Positions 25,001 through 28,020 of a stretch of 64,000 nucleotides of DNA are shown here, piece by piece. This stretch comes from Thalassotalea euphylliae (lineage in GTDB: Bacteria > Pseudomonadota > Gammaproteobacteria > Enterobacterales > Alteromonadaceae). Each line of letters begins with the position of its first letter. Position 1 is the stretch's first letter. Location: positions 4,175,019 to 4,239,018 of the forward strand of contig NZ_QUOT01000001.1 in assembly GCF_003390375.1 (NCBI RefSeq), read 5' to 3'. Under the pieces are notes generated by a model. The model worked only from the letters and a program-made list of their open reading frames with translations. It did no database searches and was not told where the DNA came from. The translations under genes were made by a program, and so were the position numbers.

Positions 25001-25301
25001 GCTGGCAGCAGGCGAGGTTGTTCGCCAAAGTGATGCAAATGTGCCACAGCAACAGATTGATGGAGACAAGGAGAGCGCTGAAAGTGATCACACATTCGAC
25101 GTTACATTCGATTTTAACCGAGTAATGAGTACAGAAAGCAAAGCCACTGATAATGTTGAAATGGTTGCTAAGTTAGCGGCAACTAAAGGCTCGCCATTAC
25201 TGGAACTACCAGAACTTGTTGAATATGCAAATGCTGAAACCATCCCTTGGGAAGACCAATTGATTGATCGTTATGATGATTTCCAAATGTGGTTAAGATA
25301 G
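3..25301 (+). CDS. Giant repetitive type I secreted protein (adhesin-like), 5' partial
   Basis: The open frame enters from the left edge (codons from base 3 still match the internal repeat consensus), so the true start is outside; about 8,432 residues are visible. Domain order: residues 1 to about 4350 are 45-50 aa repeats of the form xQRFDxxGxPxGxExxVN...DGxFVVxW alternating with eight cadherin-like modules (FDGG...GQIxVSG...AVEALLENLTY...DGDGG). Next come a cadherin/tandem-95-like domain (about 4350-4460), about 7 PKD domains with DWGDGT motifs (4460-5130), 11 Calx-beta domains (5130-6405), about 17 PKD-like domains, some with DxDxDG loops (6405-7900), a unique domain (about 7980-8180), and 40-residue repeats to the end. 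PKD, Calx-beta and cadherin-like domains are typical of calcium-dependent surface adhesins. No RTX nonapeptides are seen. The ABC exporter and HlyD genes downstream support type I secretion; the role in adhesion is inferred. Confidence 0.9.
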   Translation, partial: VGDGSGVFMRRFDASGNPLSDELLVNEEVSDEQDSADIVALSDGKFVVVWRDDTPTLDASADGVIGRLFNADMSAASSEFLINSTTAGVQFEARVDATAGGFAVTWVSPGLTGGNSNDIAAQRFDNNAALVGSEISVSLQTGSQRRPDIAYFSDGGFVVTWWDDQGLDGSIHGVYAQVFDNTGTPTTGLFLVNNTTSSNQDLPSIAVLGNDNFVIAWDGNGTGDSNGVFYREYQQDGTPIGTEQLANSTTAGTQSLPSVTALSGSNFLIDWTDSALDGAGSTAVQRLFGDLASFTGQANPQVLDFVSNITFDENTVNAAPQILDIAVAVVDSDSSDFDGGSLSFEYIVGGSEDNLTIRNQGNGANQISVSGNTVSYEGTAIGTIAADGLTGNSLVIDLNANANPTSVEALLENIQYQNTSQSPQPQRTLSLRLTDGDGGGSQNVTTVINVTQVNDSTVSAGPTSIVNTYFNSTQENADIAAFDDGSFIIAWDSFSQNDANTYGIHAQRYSADGTPIGIELQINQSDHGFTDTSQRLPSVATFADGSFMIAWEGVGGFGDDASGIFGRIFNADGTPASDDFQLNEFTSSTQDLVELTRLSDGNVAAVWRSFGVDGSSWGVTGRIYTPAGTPVTSEFVINTTTTSSQLDPSIDAYNGGYLVSWHAEGLTGGNSNDIVSQRINNNGTLDGTEIVANLGEAGSQIQATVAAYSDGSFIVVWSGVGTDDSNGVFGQRFDASNNPLGSIFRVNETTVNTQNQPEIAILDNGNFVVTWYSSNTGDVFRREFAADGTPIDSEVRVNNTFTSNTQQLPVIAHTGGNNYAIAYQSNGGEDGNSSTILLDLFGSFNQQSNPLVVGFETEYTFSESGVNAAPVILEIGISVTDIDSANFDGGNLTAGYNIGGGSEDQLGVRDEGNNPAQIGVSGTTVSFGGTAIGTIVLDGSNGTPLSINLNANATPAAVEALLENLTYQNTSQSPTESRGVSVRLTDGDGGASANQFSIINVNADPDSTPSTSGPSVVNSYFNSTQQRPGVDGFDDGSYIIVWESYGQADVSTGFASIHGQRYNAQGNPIGVELLINQNEIPFINTSEITPDVVTFADGSFVVAWRGAGNGDSVGIFAQRFDANSVPVGDTFLINQFTSSTQEAIQLTRLSDGNFAAVWHSNGGDGSGWGISGRIYQPDGTPVTNEFVVNNFTSSSQFFPTVSAYNGGFVVGWESFGQTGGSDYDIIARQINNDGSFASGDIDVSLGQSGDQRNTHVSAQSDGSFVMVWEDRSGASDGNGYAIVGQRFDSAGSPVGSQFLVNQTFSGNQQVPEVSYLANGNFVVTWYDRASSDVQRREFDSNGNAIDGQQTVNIPGFSSTQNNPAISHLGNSNYVIAFDSNGGEDGNGTGVFQNLFGPSGLQSNPEISGFSGTTFLENDVNNAPQIIDPGVSLVDIDSANFDGGQLTLGYLQNARTDDQLGVFNEGNGLGQIGVSGNNISYSGTQIGTIQASNDGSNGGRLVIDLTANASLAAVEALLENLTYANTSQSPLTSRSLSLNLADGDGGSTGHIPFTIAITPSSESSESVFGVERINSYINSAQYDPRADSGSDGSYVVTWYSNGQDGSGQGIYAQRFDANGIALGREFQVSTSTGSTQGDPDVAVLTDGSFVIAWDGAGINDPGQGVHAQRFAADGTPLGAEFNLRALTDTSESSVALTALSDGKFAASWTDNSDIAIRLFNADGTPVADEFIANTTTTSSQFSSHIASFNGGFIATWISNGQTGGSSNDVVAQRFDNNGNPVGAEIDVFLGSGNQSVAQVAAFTDGSFVVAFQTDNDGSSSGVFVQRFNSDGTTNGSAIQANQTTVNQQGNPSVITLANGNFVVGWDGNGAGDSDGAFVREFDTNGDPINGEVLVSSTSVSSADTLNLVALGNTSNYLGVWADFNITSAGGSGWDIYQNIFGNSADFNRQANPILDDLINVRQIVQSNSAVPVHIDADVLLTDSDSANFDGGYLDLFHLTASDADDLLAIASTGTGTGQIQLTGNDVQYQGTSIGTLDSTENGTSGAGLRVDFNSNATAMAVQTLVESLTYASQNNVIGDQYLGLRISDGDGGVTGPMQIFIDHTTAINPPNLLVEDVEPSATFDEADVQNQLAIIDPAINFEYNGSNSLVNGRVELSFTSVSSFEDTLGVVNQGTGTGQIGVSGTDISFEGTNFATIDGVLDGQNGQDLTINLGANTTEQSVEALLEALGYGTTSDAPPSRTLSVFVADSGNQISNLSSIALAFNQDDTGSELLFDRDIINQFQTGNQVTPAAATLVGGGYVVVWESENAQDGNNGGIFAQRFNDVGEALGNEIQINERTFGDQQQPRVAGLSDGSFVVVWSGPLSDESSNTNVFAQRVAADGSLLGSEFQVNTLAANTQNEPFVTAIPSGGFVVSFTSNDGSLADISGDAVALRYFDNAGVPTGPETLANTSFAGSQNYAAMAATNSALLVAWNTSTGDDIDARIFNPANGNELVAEFQVNSTESGDIWIEPSVTALNDGSFLVIWGHFINEFDTNFWGFRGQRIGADGSFIGDEFIVNTAQTVWTSQDSAEVTTLANGNVMVVWGSSVGGGADNVYAQEFDVSGTTPTKIDGPLFVGNGPSTDHQNTVVAVGANSAAVIWSGFNLTTPTNSTYEIGQQLVGPAGDIVRQLNPDISNLPDTVSLAEDSGPQTFLAGVDLLDFDSADLDGGSLWLSVISGYGSLDEVQDAASQDNWSVRNQGTGTGEIGVSGSAISYQGTNIGTLVSDGQAGNPLQIDFNANATPDAVTALLQNITYANNSAGPVLNREVAIRISDGNGGSNSNQTFTLEVTPVADGSTAQGGDVLVNSYLPGNQTLPNITAFSQTTGDFNGYYVVTWQSDGAQDGSGNGIFAQIFSPDGTHYGNEVVVNTSTFGEQTLPIVVETANGFVIAWQDNNGVDSSGLGINARQFDFSGNPIGDEFIVNETTLSTQGAPGLIALNNGGFAATWQGNGDQTGNIDNSGAFLRLFDSNMLPTTGEILVNELATGTQSQVEVTQLANNTLAVTWQDSSGTINGRLYNLDGSPAGSEFTVPGNPGTEFDPDIVALSGGGFVVVYTNDSDGNSWGTYAQIYDNSANTVGDEFRVNDNVSGLQYQARIAATDNGGFVVAFYDTANPDRIVAKQFDATGERIDNQTTVNVGNVSTDQQPDVVGLPGGGFAVTWSGFNLETNPTNSTYGIFVRNFGSDGQFSADIGSLNLAGLPANISLDESDVPQLLIPSVDLDGGIGNNFDGGMLWINVIEGYGEAAQFPDSNQQDNFSVRDQGDGAGQIGVSGSTISIGGVAFATIVDDGQNGSRLAIEFNANATQEALTALIQNITYLNGSDGPANNRTISVRVNDGNGASTLNNMVNLTVNPIPDGATPQGDDIQVNTFEANDQQNSAVTELSDGSIVVVWRSNLQDGWQEGIVAQRFDSNGAPIGNEFIVNEYTPQGQNLPSVAAVNGGFVVAWQGRGESDTAGVHARLFDLNGVPQGGDFTLNDTLTSTQDMVNLTALANGGFAAVWDGNGAGDANGIFLRLFDANGNPTTSEILANEVATSTQTVPRISQLSDGKLAVVWLESGAVEGRLFNSDGTPFAGDFSIPGNPGNESEPAIAALNGGGFVVIYTNDTDGSSNGVYGQLLDNSGNLVGSEFRVNEATANGQSQPEVTATANGGFAVSYYTTNNPDRILVQQFDQDANLIDGPIVANQGNVSTDWEPNIAGLSGGGFVTTWSGFNQEDSNTNTYGIFMRLFGSDGQFVRSQAPEVQLAASAINFTENEVNFAPQTLIIGAGVADIDSTDFDGGQLVISRISSYGQGDQLGRQPFFPQDNLSIFDQGSNPGQIGLTGNAVFYSGVQIGTLASSGLNDSPLVVNFNANATAQGIEALLEAVNYRNISDAPEPTRTYSVRVTDGDGGSSFASSIDVNISQNLDGNEPTLVPERIANTTLAGSQALSAATALFDETTGELAGYVVTWQSGGEVFMRIYDADNNPIGSEIQVNQTTLNTQDNAQVQGLANGTFAVSWNSNGNDAQDASGDAIIARIFNNDGTVDAGASHGGNEFIVNTTTNSTQTNSQLAAMPNGNFIVVWQDNGGALGDGSGASIIAQRYDVDGNALGGEFRINTTTTGAQDLPDVAPLSPSGALPQGGYIVTWQSPDGSSDGVFAQVLDNNGNLVGPELAVNSITSGNQTNISVGGLANGDFVIVWQEPSVDLSGTGIYGQRFTFSGSDPVSVGQQFRVNDIQANSQTDPHIVGLDTGGFVVSYSQFDGSGDGIFIQEFDTNGQLIDRAQQVNQNTTSTQSQSALAALPNGGFLASWSSFNSPNSNDIQVQRFENQAPQVTDFGVQGNEDEVVTIDASLFINAFDDPEGEPLQQVQIITPPINGVLSFNGSPVTPGQLIDVVDLQNGTLSFLGNPNFNGIDQFIWSGSDGVNFADPAATNITLLPINDAPGLDVGSDDTGVEGIATNLFTHTINFADPDGDTFSISIDWGDSTPIQQISTDNTTVNTSHFYRDDGNYTVTVTVDDQAGQPNSVEQDSYNVVIDNVAPTLNLTGDNTVEQNATYSLTLGGVSDPGDDTVTQYSVDWGDGTVDIFDNVIAPLPEIVTHTYTEINSFTISVDLVDEDGTFEDVATKDIDVSAPAETITVDAGIDETINEGSAISRLVTFTDPTDQDPVGWNYEIDWGDGTVQTGLRSNDRDFNIFHQYADDGVYNVVVTVTDDAANQIGTDTFDVTVDDVIPTVSLFGATSVNEGSPLTLTGAIVDPGDDPVSEYVIDWGDGTVETITSDTFTSIDHTYADGPFGYTISVDVTNDDGTFLDAGSRFISVLNVVPTSTISGPTELDEGEEGTFTFGDITDPGVETVTSTVINWGDGTTTPYTGAGDYTHTFVDGNSLGNTIPNVRLEVTDEDGTHIAASQFVTINDVPPTLTISGAASADEGSTYTLSLSNLIDPGDDPVSEYLIDWGDGSAVQSVPISGSTNVDVDHIFADGPDSHTISVSIVNDDDTFPAGTLDVTINNVAPDTTATGADAVNVNDLYTLTLGTIVDPGDDTIVTNGITVDWGDGTVETLSSVGDVTHTYAGDGLFTISVDLQDEDGIFTNVASKDVTVTVPGPLPFINVADLVVSEDGGTADFTLRLSDTSTQTVTVEVDAASGTASVASPSFSRDATFSSTILVTFNPGDTEQLVQIPIVNDTSNEQNRESFFINLANATNAIIGRSEVTGTIIDNEVIPGTAPVIRVNDVIVDESRAEAIFVLELDRPTSSTVTVDYTTQNASALSGSDYTAVSGTASFDPGEMVQNISVPLINDSLAETLETFNLLLSNVSNGVLTDAIGTATIDASDQAVSALPVISVADSIISEDGGFVELAIRLSAPSADVVSVSYTNSNGTATSGSPNFVVDAVLPNAELLNFAPGETLKTIRIPITNDTSNEQQGEVVFFNLFDEVNATLERTENAITIIDNETSLTGLPVIQIADMVVDENSAEVIFTLELDRASTDTVTVDYTTQNGSAESGLDYVAVSGTASFSPFEMVQNVRVPLINDSLAETLETFNLVLSNASNGLLTDAIGTATIDENDQALAALPVISVDDTTVSEDNGYVELVVRLSAPSSQTVSVTYANSNATGTSGSPNFVVDAVLPNAETLNFAPGETVKTIRLPVVNDTSNEQQREVVFLNLSGEVNATLERTENTITIIDNETSLTGLPVIQIADMVVDENTAEAVFSLELDRASAETVTVDYTTQNGSAESGLDYVAVSGTASFSPLEMVQNVRVPLINDSLAETLETFNLVLSNATNGLLTDAIGTATIDENDQALAALPVISVDDTTVSEDNGYVELVVRLSAPSSQTVSVTYANSNATGTSGSPNFVVDAVLPNAETLNFAPGETVKTIRLPVVNDTSNEQQREVVFLNLSGEVNATLERTENAITIIDNETGLTGLPVIQIADMVVDEGTAEAVFSLELDRASADTVTVDYTTQNGSAESGLDYVAVSGTASFSPFEMVQNVRVPLINDSLAETLETFNLVLSNATNGVLTDSVGTASIDKNDQATVSTPIISVADTTVSEDHGYVELVVRLSAPSTQTVSVSYSNSDGTGTSGSPNFVVDAILPNTETLNFAPGETVKTIRLPIVNDTSNEQQREVVFLNLFNEVNATLERSENTITIVDNDNATGLPAILLSDPIVDEASSEVVFVLELTRPSADTVTFDYATAADTADTNDFIPVSGTASFRPFEVVQTVRVPLINDSLAETQEQFHLQISNVNGAIFADEMATATIAASDQAIASTPTLFADDAFAYESDGYIEFVVQLTVPSASEVTVSYNAVAGTATVNTPNFVTDVVFPGAEELRFAPGETVKTIRLPIVDDTSLEPDETFSLVLFNAANADISTTPIVGTILEDGGATAPLAMSPAGDQTINEGDTLSLDIDFTDGRDAAFDGWRYSVDWDNDGIEDESGEVAPGSTSFNLTRFFADDQAASDITVNLFDSGSEEIATQTFSLTVENVIPTLPLSGNDDVVAGTPYTLALGAIVDPGDDTIIADGITVDWGDGTVETFSSVGDVTHTYAAAGDFTISISLEDEDGQFSDVATKAVTVNAPAATVDVVPQADVNINEGDNFTRTINFTDGEDNGAAGWTVDIDWDGDGNADQSFATTTTNFDISNTFDDGDASPTVTVTVTDEAGESDSESFTVNVANVAPTAAIAGNANVDEGSTYTLTLGDIVDPGDDAVTNAVINWGDGTSTPYTGAGDYDHIFADGDTTPTIELEVTDEDDTFIAASLSISVDDVAPTLTIAGDLAVDEGSTYTLNLSNLIDPGTNDTVTEYLIDWGDGSPVESVASLGDHPHIFSDGPNARTISVSIVNNDGTFPAGTLDITVNNVAPTAAISGDANVDEGSTYTLTLGDIVDPGDDTVTNAVINWGDGTSTPYTGAGDYDHIFADGDTTPTIELEVTDEDDTFIAASLSISVDDVAPTLTIAGDLTVDEGSTYTLNLSNLIDPGTNDTVTEYLIDWDDGSAVESVASLGDHPHIYSDGPNARTISVSIVNTEGTFPAGTLDITVNNVAPDTTATGADTTIQNTLYTLTLGAIVDPGEDTIITNGITVDWGDGTVESFNSVGDVTHTYVITGDFTISVSLEDEDGLFSDVATKAVTVNAPASTVDVAAQADANINEGDTFTRTINFTDGEDNGTAGWTVDIDWDGDGNADQSFATTNNSFDISNTFADGNAAPTVTVTVTDEAGESDSESFTVNVANVAPTAAISGDASIDEGSTYTLTLGDIVDPGDDTVTNAVINWGDGSTTPYTGAGDYNHVFADGVSGATVVLLVTDEDDTFIAASLNITINDVSPSVQLSGDASVDEGSTYTLSLSNLADPGDDPVSEYLIDWGDGSPVESVASLGGYNHVYADGDENHTISVTIVNDDGVFPAAGTLDVTVNNVAPDTTATGANTAIQNALYTLTLGAIIDPGDDTIITNGITVDWGDGSVESFNSIGDVTHTYVSTGDFTISVSLEDEDGLFSDVATKAVTVNAPATSVDVVAQGDANINEGDTFTRTINFTDGEDNGTAGWTVDIDWDGDGNADQSFATTNNSFDISNSFDDGDASPTVTVTVTDEAGESDSESFTVNVANVAPTAAISGDASVNEGGTYTLTLGDIVDPGDDTVTNAVINWGDGTNTPYTGAGDYNHIFADGDTTPTIELEVTDEDGTFIAASLAISVNDVAPALTISGDLVVDEGSTYTLNLSNLIDPGSNDTVTEYLIDWGDGSPVESVASLGDHPHVFSDGPNASTISVSIVNTEGTFPAGTIDITVNNVAPDTTATGANTVDVNALYTLTLSDIVDPGDDTLVANGISVDWGDGTTESFNNVGDFTHTYIAAGDFTISVSLEDEDGVFTDVATKNVTVEDTFTPPTGSGNMPEFSLRNDTVMLDLAVNSSEPINEVLVDWGDGSPVESFPDTSALTHQYADLGLFDVSVQVVTDSGTFDLGVIDNIDVGLKVGEAAQFLSFFDPLGWQNSWTTEGLAIEHKAQTDNAAEAWTLASFVGFDSWQLPGQDIALGDLGVSGNTSLTSPVFQELDGTEGLRISLTDAAFNGSLTFTNLFANESAGLHEAARIQLLADDGSLIEEMMVLGEADGNVDVSFATNQAFSYVVFNAGAYDGSNFIYGSYADDSSAAAAGEPNTGSDFYIDYLQFGYRPASDQASEFANSTALSQPTSISLSKDFEAIPDKGGLKESNVDLQSVSDSEKSNAASLHSFDVKFDYDSLLAGEVVRQSDAHLPEKVDDSGKAFAANLHSFDVKFDYDSLAAGEVVRQSDADLPEKVDDSGKAFAPNLHSFDVTFDYDSLAAGEVVRQSDANVPQQQIDGDKESAESDHTFDVTFDFNRVMSTESKATDNVEMVAKLAATKGSPLLELPELVEYANAETIPWEDQLIDRYDDFQMWLR
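15400..19220 (+). repeat. Eleven Calx-beta domain repeats, including near-identical 699-bp units
   Basis: About 11 domains of 110-117 residues alternate between two subtypes (VVDExxAEVxFxLELDR and TVSEDxGYVELVVRLS). The pair of subtypes forms a 699-bp (233-residue) higher-order unit: the sequence GCTGCC starting a unit lies at 16442, 17141 and 17840, exactly 699 bp apart. Long stretches are identical between the first two units (for example around 16741 and 17440). The outer domains are more diverged, which suggests recent expansion or gene conversion in the middle. Confidence 0.85.
19220..23690 (+). repeat. PKD-domain repeat array with nested duplications
   Basis: About 17 PKD-like domains, each with a D/NWGDGT or DWDGDG core. 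A landmark (AATGCCGATCAAAG) recurs at 19941, 21603 and 22719, giving intervals of 1662 and 1116 bp. The 546-bp difference is a tandem duplication of two PKD domains (about 20096-20640 and 20642-21186), with a run of about 150 bases that reads as identical (near 20180-20330 and 20726-20876). Confidence 0.8.
24727..25130 (+). repeat. C-terminal 40-residue (120-bp) tandem repeats of the giant protein
   Basis: Three copies begin at 24727, 24847 and 24967, exactly 120 bp apart. Each has the core HSFDVKFDYDSL followed by AGEVVRQSDA and a linker with KVDDSGKAFA. A fourth degenerate copy (HTFDVTFDFNR) starts near 25089. They sit within the last 200 residues, where type I substrates carry their export signal. 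I recognise no known family. Confidence 0.8.
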
Positions 25302-25309
25302 TGAATTCA

Positions 25310-25346
25310 GTGTGTCGATGTTTTTAACATCGACACACTGTTTTGT
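25310..25346 (+). terminator. Terminator after the giant gene
   Basis: A perfect 14-bp stem (25310-25323 with 25327-25340) with a TTT loop follows the giant gene stop by 8 bases and is followed by GTTTTG. It would limit read-through into the downstream export genes, or act as an attenuator. Confidence 0.75.
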
Positions 25347-25474
25347 AATCAGTATCACTTACCTCTTTGTTATTAAAGAAAATATTATCCAGGCGTAATT
25401 GTTGCATAGAAGTTTGTCAGGCATTAAATAGCTGCCATAACATACAGAAGAAAACAAAAATAAGGAGTCAAGGA

Positions 25475-26194
25475 ATGGTTAAGTTATTATCCGTACGTTT
25501 GAGTCATCTATTGTTGTTGTTTTGTTTATTGTTTACCGCGAGTAGCAATGCGGCATTGTTGTTTAGCCAAGATCCGCTAACCGCGCCATCCCCTGTTGCA
25601 TCTGGGCCCATTTCTACGGCAGGGTTTAAATTAATAGATAACTTTTCTCTGTCTAGCGATGTTGAATTAACCCAGATAGATTTTTGGACGTTTGAAAGCA
25701 TAGACCCGTTATTTCAAACAAGGTCTAATGTTTTTGATATTGCCATTTATCAGGATAACGGCAATCTACTTGTTGGAGCGCCCATATGGAGTGCAGTAGT
25801 CTCCGTTTTTAATAATGAAATTACTAAAGTACTGGATCCGATTACCCAATTATTTTCACATTCATTGTCACTTGCAACACCACAATCATTGGCGTCTGGC
25901 AATTATTATTTTCAAGTAGCTGCTGCATCTAACAATACTATTGATGGCAGCCCAGGGCCTATTGGCGCACTCCCTGTTGGTTGGCAATCAGCGAATGGTG
26001 TACCTGGAGCGCCTCCTGCACTGCTGCTTTCTGGTAATCAAATTATACCTCAAGTACCTGCTGCCAATATGGCGTTTAGCTTAACGGGGAATGTGGTTCA
26101 AACTATCCCTGTACCAAGTACATTATGGTTAATGGTGATGGTACTTCTGAGTGGTTTGTTTTATCGTGGAAGCACAAAGCAATTGTATCACTAA
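25475..26194 (+). CDS. Exported protein with PEP-CTERM-like sorting tail
   Basis: 239 residues. The start at 25475 is preferred because AAGGAG lies just upstream and it gives a clean signal peptide (MVKLLSVRLSHLLLLFCLLF, cleavage probably after SSNA); a longer in-frame start at 25367 would put the hydrophobic segment inside. The body is a beta-rich domain with no family I can name. The C-terminus has a VPVPST motif, a hydrophobic helix (LWLMVMVLLSGLFY) and a basic tail, matching the PEP-CTERM pattern handled by exosortase/archaeosortase systems. It sits between the giant protein and its exporter, so a role in surface assembly is possible but is inference. No exosortase gene is present here. 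Confidence 0.65.
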   Translation: MVKLLSVRLSHLLLLFCLLFTASSNAALLFSQDPLTAPSPVASGPISTAGFKLIDNFSLSSDVELTQIDFWTFESIDPLFQTRSNVFDIAIYQDNGNLLVGAPIWSAVVSVFNNEITKVLDPITQLFSHSLSLATPQSLASGNYYFQVAAASNNTIDGSPGPIGALPVGWQSANGVPGAPPALLLSGNQIIPQVPAANMAFSLTGNVVQTIPVPSTLWLMVMVLLSGLFYRGSTKQLYH

Positions 26195-26247
26195 CCCTAC
26201 TTAACTTAATGACTTTTGCGCAAGCCTGACATTAAGTTTGTTCTGTG

Positions 26248-27933
26248 ATGACAGACAGTAATACTGACGAACTCCCTTTTTATAGAGCGCTTAGCCAACT
26301 TAAGCGCTCGCTTGTTCCGGTTATTCTATTTAGCTGTGTGATCAATATTTTAATGTTGGTTTCACCGCTGTATATGCTGCAAGTCTACGATCGTGTCTTG
26401 ATCTCGGCGAGTCAGCCGACCTTACTGTTTCTGACCTTGTTTGCTATTGCTGCACTGATGGTGCTTATTGCTCTAGATAGTGTGCGAAGTCTTGTGCTCT
26501 CAAGAGTAGGTTGTCGCTTTGAAAATGATGTCGCCAGCTATACTTTTAAAAATATATTAGAGCAAGGAGGCCACAGCCAACCGCTGCGAGATATTGAAAC
26601 GGTGCGCTCATTTATCTCTAGCCCTGCATTGGCGGCGATTATGGATGCCCCCTGGACGCCACTTTACTTAGGGCTTATCTATGTCTTACACCCTTGGTTA
26701 GGACATTTAGCCTTAGCTGGTGCCATTGTTTTATTCACTCTAGCACTTATAGGCGAAAGCTTAACCCGCAAGGTGCAATCAGAAAGCACCAGCGCCAGTG
26801 GTGAAGCGTATCGTTTTACCGATATTTGTGCCCGCCAACAAAGCGCTGTTTATGCGATGGGTATGGCCAATAACTTAAAAGCTAAATGGCGTGAGCCGCG
26901 CATGCAAAGCTTAGCGACAAGTGCTGTCGCAACCCAGCGCAGTGGCTATATTTCATCACTATCAAAAGGTATTCGCTTTAGCTTGCAGGTCGGTATTTTA
27001 GGTATGGGGGCATTCTTAGTTATTCAACAAGAATCCTCGCCGGGCGTTATGATTGCGGCATCCATAATCATGGGGCGCGGGTTAGCTCCAATTGAAGCGT
27101 GCATTAGTGGCTGGAGGCTAGTTATTCAAGCACGAGATGCCAAAGCAAGATTGATCGCGTTTCAACAACACTTTGCTGAGCCGGCAGAGCCTTTACCTTT
27201 GCCTGCGCCAGTCGGTAATTTGGCGGTAAAAAATATTATTTATCAATTTGATGGCAGTGAGTCGCCGTTGTTAAAAGATATCAGCTTTCACTTATCAGCA
27301 GGTACGGTGCTTGGCATTACAGGTCCCAATGCCGCTGGCAAAACAACGTTAGGAAAATTATTACTAGGCTTGGTTAATCCAATACATGGTGAGATAAGGC
27401 TAGATAATGCGACTTATGATCAATGGGACAGGGAGCAACTCGGCCCTTATATTGGTTATTTGCCGCAAGAAGTTGAATTATTCCCTGGCTCGATAGCAGA
27501 GAATATCGCGCGATTTAACGACGCATCACCCGAGCAAATAATGGAAGCTGGTCAGCTCGCTGGTGTGCACGACATGATTTTACACCTTGAACAAGGGTAT
27601 AACTGTGCCGCTGGTGATTTTGGTGAAGTTCTATCGGGTGGTCAGCGCCAGCGTGTTGCCCTAGCAAGAGCCGTATTTGGGCAACCTAAATTGGTTCTAT
27701 TAGATGAACCAACTTCATCACTTGATGCAGAAGCCGAGCGTAGTGTGATGAAAGCAATTGTGGCGCTCAAGCAACAAGGGGCAACAGTGATCGTTATTGG
27801 TCATAGGCCAGCGCTAATGAATGTTACAGATCAGTTGTTAGTGCTGCGCGATGGACGAATAGCCGCTTTTGGTGAAACACAGGAAATTATGAGCCAGTTG
27901 ATCAGACCGGTAGTGGAAACAAAGTCGAGTTAA
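26248..27933 (+). CDS. Type I secretion ABC transporter/permease, PrtD type
   Basis: 561 residues, the normal size for PrtD/AprD/HasD exporters. The N-terminal half (about 20-310) is a six-helix transmembrane domain with the family motif SPLYMLQVYDRVL and no N-terminal C39 peptidase-like domain of the HlyB/LapB kind. The ATPase half has Walker A GPNAAGKTT (about residue 360), signature LSGGQRQRVALARA (about 465), Walker B LVLLDEPTSSLD (about 485) and H-loop GHRP (about 520). It energises export across the inner membrane together with the HlyD protein downstream. A GTG three bases upstream (26245) is an alternative start. The probable substrate is the giant protein upstream, by position. Confidence 0.92.
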   Translation: MTDSNTDELPFYRALSQLKRSLVPVILFSCVINILMLVSPLYMLQVYDRVLISASQPTLLFLTLFAIAALMVLIALDSVRSLVLSRVGCRFENDVASYTFKNILEQGGHSQPLRDIETVRSFISSPALAAIMDAPWTPLYLGLIYVLHPWLGHLALAGAIVLFTLALIGESLTRKVQSESTSASGEAYRFTDICARQQSAVYAMGMANNLKAKWREPRMQSLATSAVATQRSGYISSLSKGIRFSLQVGILGMGAFLVIQQESSPGVMIAASIIMGRGLAPIEACISGWRLVIQARDAKARLIAFQQHFAEPAEPLPLPAPVGNLAVKNIIYQFDGSESPLLKDISFHLSAGTVLGITGPNAAGKTTLGKLLLGLVNPIHGEIRLDNATYDQWDREQLGPYIGYLPQEVELFPGSIAENIARFNDASPEQIMEAGQLAGVHDMILHLEQGYNCAAGDFGEVLSGGQRQRVALARAVFGQPKLVLLDEPTSSLDAEAERSVMKAIVALKQQGATVIVIGHRPALMNVTDQLLVLRDGRIAAFGETQEIMSQLIRPVVETKSS

Positions 27934-28020
27934 CTGAATTTGGATTAGTTAATATCTAGTTAGCTAGCACTTAATTTGGATTAATTAATTTATAGTGAAT
28001 CAATTAATGTCGAGCGAAAT

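Noticed and set aside
24727..25130. Possible RTX (GGxGxDxxx) repeats at the C-terminus
   Set aside because: The repeats are 40 residues with FDVxFDYDSL cores; no glycine/aspartate nonapeptide is present.
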